Below are positions 1 through 11,195 of a stretch of 64,000 bases of DNA, in pieces. This DNA comes from Symsagittifera roscoffensis. Lineage: Eukaryota > Xenacoelomorpha > Acoela > Convolutidae. Position numbers and translations under genes: made by a program. Numbering within the stretch: the stretch's first letter is position 1; each line of letters starts with the position of its first letter. The stretch is from assembly GCF_963678635.1 (NCBI RefSeq), contig NC_087067.1, forward strand, positions 16,871,639-16,935,638, given 5' to 3'. The notes under the pieces were generated by a model. That model was not told the origin of the DNA. It worked only from the letters and a program-made list of their open reading frames with translations, and made no database searches.

Positions 1-315
1 GGATGATAACAAAACACTCAATAAATCCGAAAATTATTTAATTTGCAAGTACTCCCAACGCGACACAGATTGCAGCGGATGTGGATGGGAAACCACGATT
101 GGAATCAGAACAAACATTGATATCCAACTTATACTTGTGCCTCGGAGAAAAAGGGCAAGATGAGTTACACTAGCGGAAACCACATTCGGACTTGGCGGCT
201 ACGAGGTATCCGCGGCTGCTGGACGCGATGGAAGGGGAATTAAAGAAAGAACGGAATGAGACAGATCCAAGGGAGAGGACTATTCGGAGAAGGAGTAAAT
301 GCGAACGATCGCAGA

Positions 316-450
316 TGCTAGAATTGTGACAGACCAGGTTTCACTAGGGAACATATAAGCGAGTGTGCCGCAAAAGGAGCGACATGTAATTTCGGCATGA
401 AGGTCGGCCATTTTGAACGGACGTTCCGTGCTAAATGTGGAAACCGAGGA
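316..450 (+). pseudogene. Gag nucleocapsid zinc knuckles, decayed
   Basis: Two adjacent CCHC-like motifs lie in one frame. The first has a TAG inside its C-x2-C and has lost its His (C-x-N-C-D-R-P-G-F). The second keeps the first Cys and the His in V-G-H-F-E-R, but its second and fourth Cys positions read Gly and Phe. In live elements these knuckles bind the RNA genome. Spacing matches the double knuckle of gypsy Gag. Confidence 0.7.
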
Positions 451-687
451 CGAAAATCAGTTGGAATGATTCAGGGACAGGAGGATCATGACCATGACGA
501 TCAGGAAGGCATTGAGATGACATGTCACAACACGAGAGTTCGGTATGATGGGTATGGACTATACACCCACACCGACACGGCAACAGCATTCGTGGGATTC
601 AGACTAGATCTGGGGATTATCTATTTATATCGATTAGATCGAAAAGTAAAAAAAATTGCGAGTCACAGGCGCTAAACTACCACAGGC

Positions 688-1015
688 GCTAAACTACCTT
701 GTCAACGGGAAAAAGACAAGTGTATCGATCGATAACGGTTTGCCAAGTTCTATTTTTACAACCTGAGAGCTGAACAGAACATTGGGCACCGCAGGAGTCA
801 GTCTATGCAATTTTGCATCGGAGGACCCGGTTTTCCGTGATTACGGAAATAATCCGCTAAGCTTAATGGGGACCACTAAAGTGCAGTTGGCATCGAACGG
901 CTGGGAGACGATAGCGGTCCTCAAGGTGATTGAAGAAAACCGCCCATCAAAAATCGGACGAGACTTGATGGCTGAATTGGGGCTCCTGTTAAATCAGAAG
1001 GCACCAGGGGAGTAG
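688..1015 (+). pseudogene. Retropepsin-like aspartic protease relic
   Basis: The active-site triad DTG reads D-N-G at 731-739, inside a hydrophobic context (V-S-I-D-N-G). A TGA follows about 25 bases later. The C-terminal family motif is kept as I-G-R-D-L-M near 953-970. In active elements this protease cuts the Gag-Pol polyprotein. The Thr-to-Asn change in the triad and the stop make this copy inactive. Confidence 0.75.
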
Positions 1016-1126
1016 GTGATGGCAATTCACGAGGAAAATGCCGAAGGAGATAACAAACTGGACCAATGGAATTAATATTTTAGCAAGCAGTTTTCGAATC
1101 TCTTTACACGGGTCGGTAAAATCTGG

Positions 1127-1810
1127 AATTATAAGGTGCAGGCAGAACTTTTTAAATCCCTCTTACCTATTCAGCAAAAAGGTAGGCGCGTACCAATAAC
1201 GTTACAAGAGAAAGTAGATGGGGAAATATCCAAAATGTTACCCCAGGAGCACATAGAAAAACTGCACGACTGTTCGGATTGATACTTTGTCTCTCCAATA
1301 GTGATTACGGTACAGAACGACGGTTCAGTAAAATTAACACTTGAGGCTCGTGAATTAAATGAACAAGTTAAAAATCATAAATATCAGATGCCCAAAATGG
1401 AGGAACTTATGGCCATTGTCGGTCAATTGATTAGCGAAACAAAATCTATAGATATTTATTTTTCAACTATGGACTTAACATACACCTATGGTCAACTGCC
1501 ACTCAGCCCGGAAACTAGCGTACAACGTATTTTTTTGTTAATTGGGGAAAGTCGACGGGAACGTATCGATTCAAATTTATGCCGCCGAAATTTCAAAGAG
1601 TGATGGATTTCTTTTTTCGGAGTTTGCACAGGCACACGCTTTTTGATGACATTTTAATTACAACAAAGGATCGGAAATAGAACACATTTCAACGGCCGAG
1701 AAAATACTTACAAAGCTAGACAAAGACAAAAGGGCGTTAAAATTGTCAAAAAATTCCAGTTTGCGCAACGAGAATGTGAATGGCTCGGGCATAAAATCAC
1801 CGCAACAGGT
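1127..1810 (+). pseudogene. Reverse transcriptase domain relic (Ty3/gypsy)
   Basis: A continuous frame from 1,127 to 1,603, broken by one TGA at about 1,280, carries the gypsy RT landmarks: Y-F-V-S-P-I-V, D-G-S-V-K-L, R-E-L-N-x-Q-V, Y-Q-M-P, M-D-L-T-Y-x-Y-G-Q-L. After a frameshift the R-F-K-F-M-P-P-x-F-Q-R-V-M-D-F segment is readable, then the catalytic box as F-D-D-I-L-I at 1,641-1,658. One residue of the usual F-x-D-D is missing. Further shifts follow. Confidence 0.9.
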
Positions 1811-2029
1811 ATAACCCCTTTAGTTCGGAACACAGCACCAATCGACGCACTTGAACCGCCGCTCACCCTGTCGCAACTTAAATCGTTTTGTGGGATCGAT
1901 CCACAATTGGCATAAGCCGGCGCTTGCAGAATCTTCGGCGCCATTACGCCCATTACCTGGGCGGAAAAACGAACACGTATGAACACCGAATTGCCAGGCG
2001 GCATTCGAGAACTTAAAAAACCAAGTAGG

Positions 2030-2420
2030 AAACATTGTGGAACTAAAACATTTTGATGTCCACAAGGTTATTCGAATAGTGTGTGACACAAGCCATAACG
2101 GATTGTGAGCCGTATTAGAACAACGCGGCTCGGAAGGGTGGCGGCCGATTTCATTCGCGTCGCGTTATCTGAATGACGCCGAAAAACGCTATTCAACAAA
2201 CAAACTGGAAATGCTAGCGGTGGTGTAGGAAGCGGAACATTTCCGGAATTATGTACTGGGACGGACTTTTCTAGTTATCACTGACCATAGGGCGCTGGTA
2301 AGAAAAACAAAACAAAGTTCAGCCGTTTAACAAGATGATTAGATAGGTTAAATCCATTTGATTTCCGCGTAGAACATAAACCGGGGGCTAAAATCTGCTT
2401 GGCATTTTACTTATCCGGAA
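2030..2420 (+). pseudogene. RNase H domain and RT/RH connection relic
   Basis: Translation across small shifts gives L-K-H-F-D-V, I-V-C-D-T-S-H-N-G, R-P-I-S-F-A-S-R-Y-L, K-L-E-M-L-A-V-V, F-x-N-Y-V-L-G-R-T-F and I-T-D-H-R-A-L-V. This is the conserved run of gypsy RNase H (D, E and D catalytic positions), followed by V-E-H-K-P-G-A-K. Internal TGA and TAG codons interrupt it. Confidence 0.85.
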
Positions 2421-3234
2421 ATCCAAACAGTTTAGTTAAGCCAGTTTCAACTTATGATAGTATGTTCACCTTGGCGATAATAAATGCAATACGTAAAACC
2501 TTCGGATTTTCAAAAACTGATATATCCGGAGGACCGGAAATAAAACATCAATATGCCTCAATTAAACAGGTCTTAACCAATAAGGACGTAATATGCAAAT
2601 TTCGTAAAATAAAACGACCGATAAGGGGCGATGTGGAATGCGAAAACAATTCAGCCGATCAGAAGGGTACAATTTGCATTCGCTGACGGCCACTCGACAA
2701 AAACTTAAAAATAGTTGGAGCTATTATTAACTCAAAAGACGGCAGTAAGTTTTTTTAAAGAACATTCAAACCACATGGAGAAGGCATTTAGAAAGATCAA
2801 TAATTTTTTGGAGAGGCACCCGAGTATTGATACAAGTGAAAGTGGAGACACTGAAGTGAACGAGCTGGACGGAGAAACCCGATTGCAGGCAATAACTACG
2901 GAAACTACAACAACAAATATGAATACGGTACTATTTATACCTTCCGCGTTCAAAGGTGAAACTTTTCTTGCGGTGTACCCAAAAAATTGCATCATTTCGA
3001 TAGTCCCTCGTAACTGTGAAGTAGTCCAGAAGAATACCGTTCTTCTGAAAATATTCAATTTAAGATTCATCGAATCACAAAACGCCTCAGACCCACAACT
3101 ACAAACAATTTACGAAATGGTGAAAGCGAAGGATCCGGAAATTCAACAAAAAGTGGACAATTTGATGCGTTATTACAGTCTGTTAACAATTTCCACGTAC
3201 GCAATAACGTTCTATGGATAGACGATAAACTAGT

Positions 3235-3660
3235 CAGCAACAATACCCTGCATAAAGCCATAAATAACAAACTACACTACTATCATCACGGGAAAACAAA
3301 TATGTTCACGGCCGCTAAAATTATTTGGTTCCCTTACATACATCGAAACATTGCGGCGATGGCAGAAAACTGCAGGGAGTACACCGTGGTGAGTAAGAAT
3401 CTTAAAAATATGTGTAGTGAAGGAGAGTTAGGTACTATTCCAGAATCAAAAGAACCAAATTAATCGTTAAAGTTAGACTTCTGGGGACCTTTAATTACTT
3501 AAATGAGTCTACAAAAACGTCATTGTAGCCGTCGATCGATTCTGCTAGACACAATTGACAGGTACTAGCCTTCGGAGCGCTTTACCACCTTTGGTGAACT
3601 CTTAATTTAGTAGTCGCTCATCATCTGGATTGAATACAGTTGTTCATTAAGATTGGCAAT
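3235..3660 (+). pseudogene. Integrase N-terminal zinc domain and start of catalytic core, relic
   Basis: The HHCC zinc-binding region is readable from 3,247 (L-H-K-A-I-N-N-K, then A-A-M-A-E-N-C-R-E-Y). The second Cys of the terminal pair is Tyr. The catalytic core starts with L-D-F-W-G-P at about 3,473, where the Asp is the first of the D-D-E triad. Frameshifts and stops then accumulate and no later core residues can be followed. Confidence 0.8.
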
Positions 3661-4746
3661 TAACGTTACGGAAATAGCGTTTGCAACATAGGTGAATGAA
3701 ATTCTGTTAAAACTTATTTCATCGGAGCCTCTAAAACGCTTACTACAAATTCCCCGAAATACATCATCAAAATGTCAGGCTAATTTATTCTGAAATGCAT
3801 TTTTCTTACCTGATACAGAGAGGCTCGCCTGCTTTCGACTTCGACCTGTCATAAGTACACAACTTTTACTCATTTTTTTTTTCTTGAAACAAGAATTCAA
3901 AGTTATTTGAAGCTGTACCTTTAGTGACATTCAACTGAACTAGACGTCCGACTTGCATCGAACTTCCATATTGACATGAGAAAAGTCCGCTGTCATCTAA
4001 ACACCATAAAAAAGATTATTTATCATTCGGTTCTACTTAACCATCTCCCTACTTTCAAACAAGGCGTGGGAAATGTTCAGAAGATTAAGTTAGCCTAACT
4101 TTCGACCAGCCCGAATGCAACAAAAATAAAAATTGTAAAAGAAAGCTTCAAGACGAAATTAATTTTTTTAAGTTAGAGGGGTGTAGATTTTTTCGTGGAT
4201 AGCATAGGGGGATTTTTTTGTAACTAGGTCCTATCATTCAACACCAATCAACTCAAAACTTGGTCGAATAAACGGCATAAAAACACTGATTATGGGAAAG
4301 AGGATACCGTATATAGATGCACCCTCTTATCTTCCCCCCCCCCCCCCCCGATAATATTACAACTACTCGTTTTTAAATTTCGAAGCATTTCATAACGATT
4401 CAGGTATGTTTAGGTAAAATTGAAGGTTCTTTAAAAGTGTGGCACAAACTGACTATGAACTTTGGTGGTTGTACTAGTTTTTTTTGACACTTGGGAATTT
4501 TTGACTCAAGGGGGTAGTAGAAGTGAGCTGTTATTTGTTTTATTTAAGTATTTTAGTGAACATTTTTTGCAGAAAATTTTTGTGAGCATTTTTAATTATA
4601 AAAATTTATTTTTAGAGAACGTTTTAGTTTTTGTTGATGTGTTTACAACTCAGAAAAACTCTTTGCGACGTACCGTAGCTCAACCAAGCATTCATTTTAC
4701 ATGTAATAGAAATACTCGCCGCTAAGAAATTAGAGTAAATGCTTAC
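3661..4746. other. AT-rich spacer with a 16-base C run
   Basis: No gene was recognised here. A homopolymer of 16 C lies at 4,334-4,349. Open frames in the interval are short and low in complexity. Confidence 0.6.
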
Positions 4747-4944
4747 TTGTTCTCAAGTTAGATATTCTCAAGTTGCCATAACTCGAGTAGTCGGGAGTCT
4801 GTTGTCCCGTCTGTCCATCCATGATGCTGTATCTCTGTCTGATGTCTTCAGTTGTGTACTGGTTGAACTTGGCTGGCATACTGGGGAAGGAGTTCAGAAT
4901 GTTCTTGTCTACTTCCTGGCCAGCTATGTTGCCGATAAACTCAA
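4747..4944 (-). CDS. Internal exon of an unidentified gene
   Basis: On the minus strand a TTTTTCACTAG acceptor precedes 198 bp of clearly richer G+C than its surroundings, ending at a GTAAGC donor. The exon is open in one frame. It takes two carried bases at its start and leaves one at its end (phase 1-1). Its protein begins E-F-I-G-N-I-A-G-Q-E-V-D-K-N and ends near S-S-Y-G-N-L-R-I-S-N-L-R-T. It is polar with many Gln, Tyr and Asp and has no membrane segment. The product was not recognised. The phase is compatible with direct joining to the exon at 29,329-29,601, which also ends after one base, but other exons may lie between. Confidence 0.6.
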
Positions 4945-5024
4945 CTAGTGAAAAAACAAACTCAAAGCGCGTCATCAACAACCCTTGCCTTACCTTCCTC
5001 AAGGAAACGTCTAGAACCTTTGCT

Positions 5025-5345
5025 AGAAAAAAGAGTTTCGAAGTTTTTGAATTTTCCGATATTTTTGACAAATTCTTGGAAAGTTTTGACCAATAAGTTG
5101 AATTTATTCGCGCGCACCTTCCCTTTGCACTTAGTGTACATTGGTGACAAAGACGCTTTAGGGCAAATTCAAGGGTTGTTCGATGAAATGAGAGAAGAAA
5201 AATATCACCAAACAGAGGTCAGAGGGATGTCATTTGGGTGGTCAAGGGTTGAACTCCTCTGCGGAAGGCGATACCCCCGGTCTGACCCAAAACCGAATAC
5301 TGAGCAACGTATATGGCTCCGCCTTCATAAAGGGCTGATCGCACA
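5025..5345 (+). repeat. Member of the short interspersed 'GTCGAATCCC' repeat family, diverged
   Basis: The stretch has the same succession of blocks as copies at 9.7, 11.0 and 28.5 kb: a TTTTGACCAA-type block, a CGCGCGC block, a TTGG(T/C)G(A/C)CAAAG block and a GGGTTGAACTCC block corresponding to GGGTCGAATCCC. It is a partial, eroded copy. Confidence 0.5.
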
Positions 5346-7049
5346 ATGGTCAAAAATATATTAACTCATTATTCTAGTAACGCGTTCTTTTTTCAACAAT
5401 AATGGCTAAAAACATTCAACAATTATGGCTAAAAACATCCGATAAAAACTTGATAACTACACATCACCAAGAACACGATAAATCTAATCCTAATAGATAT
5501 CGCAAAACATGAAAAAAAAGAAGTTCACATGCTTCGAAATGACGAGAGAGGAGGCGAAGCTCGAAAGTCTACAAATTTGCTAATTTTGCGGTCTGTCTCG
5601 ATAAAATCTTAAACTACGGGGCTAGGTCTTTTACCAAACCGACCGTTTACCTGACCGAACTTTTACCTGACCATAATACAAAGTTTCAATTCAGATCAGT
5701 TTAAATTAGTGGAAGATTTGAAAAGAAAGCAGTTAGAACAAACGAAAACTTCGCTGAGGAACCGATAAATTATTGTCTTTGACCAGACTAAACGGCTTCT
5801 TTACTTCTGTCAATTACATTAGTTTATCGAGTCTGATAACAGGTCCATGTTATAACTTTTCTGGTAAAAGATCAGTCTGTTAAAAAGTCGGTCCCCATAA
5901 AATTTATGATTATAATCCACTGAAATAAGATTGAAGGAATATAATTTATTATAATTTATTGCCCTAAAAGTCAATTTTTAATCAATTTTTGAAATAATAT
6001 AGATTATAATAGAAAAAAATCCATTATTTTTCTCAAAAAAAAATTGTTTTATGATCCTTATTTAGTCTAAAAAAATGGTTTCTTTCTTAAACAAAAAAAG
6101 CATTGCAATAAAAGAAAGTCGAAAAAAAGAACCAAGTACAGTAAAAAAAATCCAATCAAAAAATCAAAAATGCCAAAAATTAGATCTAGCTAAACAGATA
6201 AACCTGGATTTGAAACGAAAAACATGCCAAGATGAAGTCTTTTATAAAGATGAAAAAAAGACTTACAAACTGATTAAATACATTCATGTACCCCACGCGC
6301 ACTTCGAACGAGGCAAAAAGAGGGCACAAAAATGCGTTTTTTAAATTCCAAGAAAAGAAAAAAGAAAAAAAATGTTTTTGCAAAATTAGTTTTTTACGAG
6401 GACGAAAATCTAGTACCAGGTTGCAACATTGTCAAATTGTCAAAAACGCCAAAAATGAGAATGTGTATGACAAGTTTGCTTGAATTTGCTTGAACGAGTC
6501 AACTTGTATTCGACCCGCACTCCATCTAGGACATGGGTTGCTGAGGTGGGAGAGGGATCGCCATATTTGAACAATAGATTTCATTAAAAACCTTTTACCG
6601 TATATACTCTACATGCAAGCCAGAACTTTTATTGACATTAACTAATTTGTAATGCAATCTCCACTTATCCTATTTCAAAATAAAAATGTTTTATACCAAA
6701 ATTTTTGAAGTTACCCGATTTTGAAAATCTGGCAAAAAACTGTTTTATAGGAGGGTAGATGTTGGATTGACATGGGGTTTTGTCTTTTACTAACCTAGAC
6801 TCCCTCAAGTTTGGATAATCATTTTAATTTTTCCTGACATTATTACCTTTTGGCAAAAAAATCATAATATATTTTTAAATTAAATGCGAGGGATAATTTT
6901 GAAAGCGTCAAATAAATTGTATTCGTTTTGTTTTCTATAAAAATGTTGTGATTTGAACGGATTATAAATCGGGACTTATATTCAATTAATTTTTGTATGA
7001 AGTTTAGTTATAAGTGTAAAATAATCCATTAATTTCTCCTCAGTCTAAG
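5346..7049. other. AT-rich intergenic or intronic DNA, no gene seen
   Basis: A-rich low-complexity sequence fills about 6,040-6,400. ATTATAAT-type words cluster at 5,905-6,035. No coding signal or RNA gene is visible. Confidence 0.6.
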
Positions 7050-8960
7050 TGCTCACTAGGGTAGCACACAAATTTTGGTCTGTAATTTTTTTTCGAGGAA
7101 GCTAAAAATCGTGTGGAAAACAATCAATTCTATGCCACTGTTTTTTTTTACTTTTTCAGAGTTTGTTTTTTTCAGAGAAAGATTGAAGCTTTATCTATTA
7201 ATTTCAGGAAAGCACGTTAATATTTTTCCGGATATTTTGGTCAGATGTCTTTTTTGCTACTCAAAAACTACCAGTTGTTGCATTTAGAGTTTTTGCATAC
7301 TGCCATATGATTTAGTGTTTGTTTTGAAAACAATTGATGAATTTTTTTTTAATGAAAAAAAAAATAACGAGATTTTTTGAAAACCATCCTCAACCGCTAT
7401 TTTATGTACAAATTGTTGAATTTTAGGGAAAGAAAAGTGCGAAGTAGACCAAACTACTTACCTGACTTCAATGTGGAAGGATTTAATAGCGTTAATAGCA
7501 CGAAATACATCGCGCGGTAGTTATCCCAACTTAGCAAAATTTATACCCTAATAAAACTGCTAGTATCAGGGCAAAGACTTGAATGTTCTGAAAATCTGAA
7601 AACCTTTTGAGATGTATGGATTAGAGTTTCATTTGAAAAAGTATAATAAAACAACAAATAATCATTCAAACTTTTTTGTGACTTTTTTCTACATCATGCC
7701 CCACACGCTATATAGAATACGAAGTGACCTATTTTGCACATACCAAAATAATTAAATAACCATCAAGACTGCGCCTAGATCAGGACGAAATTGTGATTGT
7801 TTGGACTGCATTTTAAAATTTTTAACTTTTTTTTGGTTTTGTGTATTAGGAAACAATCAAAAAAATGAAACTTTTCTTCATTTAACCCCTTCAACCTAAA
7901 AAAAATTAATCAATTGTAGACAGATAGTTTTTTTGCGACTCAAAAATGGCCATTTGTTGCATTAGAGCTTTTGCATAGTGCCACTATTGCAACTAAAATT
8001 GCTAGGCCGACGCAGAGATGCAAGTAGAGGTAGCTAGCAGGAATAGATTATCATTTCTATAGCAGTTTTGTGGATAGACTATCCGACCAGCCAACAAAAT
8101 TTTTCACATCAGGGCCTTGAGTGTTCAGACTGCCAATTAAGGTCATAATATAGTGATTGTTTTGATAACAAAAAATTGGAAAAATTTTTCAAGCAGAGAA
8201 CAAAAAAATTAACGAGCGTTTTTGAAAGCCATCATCAACCGCTATGTTTAGTAGAAATTGATGAATTTTGCGGAAAGAAAAATGTGAGTTAGATCAAGCT
8301 CCATGTCTCACTTCAATGTAGAACGAGTTAAAAATGTTAAGAGCACAAATTATATCGTGTGTTATGTATCCCAAATTGGCAATCTTTAAGCCCTTACAAA
8401 ACGGTTAGTATCAAGTTAAAGTCTTGAACATACTGACTGCCTTTTAGGGTCTATGGAATAGTGTTCCATTTGAAAATTTTAGGAAATCATATGATTTTTT
8501 TTTCTATGATAATTTATCTACACTATACCCCAACACACTATATAAATTACGAAGCGTTGTATTCCGCATGTAGCACAGTATTGTCACAACCAGCAAGAGT
8601 GCTCCTAGATTAGAGCCTAGTCTGGATTGTTTCGACTGCACTTTAAGGCCAATTAAATTTTTTTGGTTGTTTTTTTTACGAAGTATTGAAAAATATATAT
8701 ATATATATTTTTTTCATTCATCCCCCCATTGTCAAAGTAAAATACAAAAGGCGTATTTAACGTCTCGTATTTTTTTACAGGACTATACTGCTGGCCTTAT
8801 TTCAATTTGCAACGCAACATTTTGCCGCTTACTTGTGTTATAAAAACGCAATATATCGCGCTTTAGTTATCCCAAATTGCCCACATTAGCCGCTTTCAAA
8901 CCCTCTAACTTTAAGAAAAGTCAATTATCTTTTAGCTTAAGAGAATAATGTTTTCGAACA
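7050..8960 (+). repeat. Degenerate tandem pair of a roughly 835-bp repeat (core family)
   Basis: Blocks recur in the same order about 830-845 bp apart: the CATC(C/A)TCAACCGCTAT block at 7,384 and 8,230, the TATATCG block next to TTATCCCAA at 7,505 and 8,350, CTAGTATCAGG-like at 7,558 and 8,405, and ACACTATATA at 7,705 and 8,535. A third partial core lies at 8,848-8,900. The same blocks occur in the 1,580-bp array and at the edge of the 151-bp satellite. Confidence 0.7.
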
Positions 8961-9268
8961 ATCTGAAGAAGTTACGTCAAATATTATATTGTTAATTTAA
9001 AATTTGTTCGGAGAAAAGAAAACCAACCCGAGCACAAATCTTTCATCTCTTTCTTCGAAAGTCGGAGCAACAGTATCTTATAAAATTTGTTAGCAAAAAC
9101 AGATATTTCATGAACAAAGGCACAACCTCGGTCATTTTTGCAAGTCGCAAAAGTTTTTTTATGTGTTTTTTTTTCGAGTGACTGTTCTTGAGTATGATGC
9201 AAGAAAAGCTTAAGATCGCGTAAACAGTATTTGAGAGTTGGAGGGGGTGTGTTAGGGGTTTGATGATG

Positions 9269-9371
9269 TCGCTTTTTAGAAGTCGATATCCACACCACTC
9301 AATGGGACTCCTGTTTGTTTATATATTCATATCTATATTGAGTGGTGTGGAAATCGACTTCTAAAAAGCGA
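9269..9371. repeat. Perfect-looking hairpin: 34-bp inverted repeat
   Basis: Arms at 9,269-9,302 and 9,338-9,371 are reverse complements with a single mismatch, separated by a 35-bp loop. The arm core is GAAGTCGATATCCACACCAC. Confidence 0.9.
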
Positions 9372-9711
9372 TAATTATATTAGTTCTTATTTTAGCCGAG
9401 CATCATGCGAGAAAAGATCGCAATGTCAAAACTGTTACGTAAGTGTCCAAAATTGTCAAATATCAATATAATGAATCAACAAGTTTTTCCGGGTGTGCTG
9501 TATAAACCAAATTGTTTGGCGTGAAAAAATAACAATGAAATTTTTGAAAAATTGTTGTTATTTTAAGTTGACTAAAAATTGAACATTTGAGTTTTTTATA
9601 CAAAATTATCCAAAAAAATCATACTTTTCAACTTGAATCAGGGCTGATAAAATTTTAATGTCTTTTACCAATCTACCCTATCTTACTGTTTAATTTATGG
9701 TATACGATTTA

Positions 9712-10110
9712 AGGGCAAATGTGAGGTTTTCTCTAAGGGGAGGGACGGCGGTTTTTCAAAAAAAAATTTCGGTCTTTTTTAGGTCGACCAAATTGATTTT
9801 CCGAGTATCCAAGAGTGTAAGAAAGACCCTAACTTGGCCAAAATATTTACGTCCCAGGCAATTTTCTGAAAAAGCAGGCCAATAAAGGCGTTTTTCGGCG
9901 TTTTTTGAACAATTTTGGTTTAAAAATAGCGTTTTTGGCGTTCACTCCCTCCTAAAAATTAGAAGGCGCCTTTGGAACATTTTTAGGATCAACCAGCTCA
10001 AAATGAAGGTCTTAAAATAGAACCAAAGGGGGACCTTTTGGGTAGTCAGTGAGTTGAATCTCTAAAGAGAAGGAGCGTCCCCCCAAAACCTGCTACTGGT
10101 ATGATTGTTG
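9712..10110 (+). repeat. Short interspersed 'GTCGAATCCC' family copy
   Basis: It shows the typical head (GGTTTTCTCTAAGGGGAGGG), then TAGGTCGACCAAATTGATTT, a GGCGCCTTTGGAA block, and the tail GGGGGACCTTTTGGG..GAGTTGAATCTC followed by a CGTCCCCCC end. The same order is found at 29.6, 28.4 and 47.5 kb. Confidence 0.75.
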
Positions 10111-10379
10111 CTTGATTAGTACCAGAAAAAAGGATTCCTCAAAGTTTTCTTCTGTTAAACGGATTTTTATGTAAATATTAATGGTTTGCTTGTAAGATAT
10201 TATTGGTTTGCTTTCTCTATCAGTTTTCGAACACTAAATTTTTTGGTTGCTCATGATTTTTCTAACATATTATCCCAATTATGATCCCACGCCATGGACT
10301 CAAATCACAGAGGCAAAATAAAAACTGAGAAAAAGAAATCACAGCAAAACTAAAAGTAACATCAGAGAGAGAAGTTGAA

Positions 10380-10800
10380 ATTGGAAAAGAGAAAGGGAGG
10401 GGGGGTGTTGTAGATAGCTATATATGTGGATGGATGAGATAAAAGCAGGGCACTCTTTATAAACAGCTTTTACTTCCCATTCGAAGAATGCTGCGCATCA
10501 CTGATAAATTTGACTTCTGGGACCAGCGCTTATTCACTGGGCGAAGCGATAGCGTCTGCTCCCAGCATCCCAACTTCCCCCTAACCCCTTGCCCCATCTC
10601 AATTATATATCCGCAACACCACATTCCACAAGAGCCCACCAATACCTTACCCCGAATTTGAGTGTTATAACCATTAGCTCGCAGCCGCCGCATTTCAATG
10701 CCAATAAGCTCAACATCGCGTAGTTATATCTTAAGCGTACGGTGATTAGAGAATAAGCAAGTGATGGTGAACGGGCGAGGAAAAGACAATTGGTTACAGG
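10380..10800. other. Unexplained GC-richer island
   Basis: This 400-bp island has clearly more G+C than its flanks and contains a G-run, TATAAA at 10,457 and a pyrimidine-rich CCCCCTAACCCC stretch. Open frames of 78-90 codons exist on the minus strand. They lack convincing splice sites and recognisable motifs, so no gene is called. Confidence 0.35.
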
Positions 10801-10954
10801 TTGATTGGAGAAGCCAATTTCTCCCCTCCCCCAAATGAAATTGATCATTATCCTTTGGCAAATGAGCCTCAACAAAACAACACGCTTTCAATTTTATTTA
10901 ATCACGTCGCTGAAAATGCGCATTTTTCAGTTCAAACGATCAAAGGTTGAATCG

Positions 10955-11195
10955 CGACGCAGGCAAAAATATGAAAAAAACAGGCCAAAAAAAGCGTTTT
11001 TAGGCACTTTCTGAAAAATTTTGACCAAAAAATTGCGTTTTTTTTCCGCGCGCGCTAACCTCCAAAATAAGTGTAAATTGGCGCCAAAGGCGCCTTTGGA
11101 AAACTTTTAGGGTCCGTAGCCAAAAGTGGATATTCAAAATAGTACAAAGGGAGGACCCTTTGGGTTGGCAGGGGTCGAATCCCTGAGTAATTCAT
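10955..11195 (+). repeat. Short interspersed 'GTCGAATCCC' family copy, 3' part
   Basis: It contains GGCGCCAAAGGCGCC, then GGGAGGACCCTTTGGG, then CAGGGGTCGAATCCCTGAG, the best-preserved tail of the family together with the copy at 28.5 kb. Confidence 0.75.

Larger units (their letters stand above)
1..3660 (+). mobile_element. Degraded Ty3/gypsy retrotransposon (gag-pol relic, left end outside the window)
   Basis: The pieces lie in the order zinc knuckle, retropepsin, reverse transcriptase, RNase H, integrase, which is the order of Ty3/gypsy pol. Each domain is readable only by changing frame or passing stops, so the copy is dead. No LTR is visible; the 5' end lies left of the window and recognisable integrase fades out near 3,660, before the remaining catalytic residues. 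The family was recognised from domain order and motifs; no database search was done. Subparts are listed separately. Confidence 0.9.

Noticed and set aside
4948-5364. 138-codon plus-strand frame
   Set aside because: Crosses an interspersed repeat and the acceptor side of a minus-strand exon; no family likeness.
10457-10875. 78- and 90-codon minus-strand frames
   Set aside because: No motif and no splice sites; overlapping frames in a GC-richer island, which is reported as unexplained instead.
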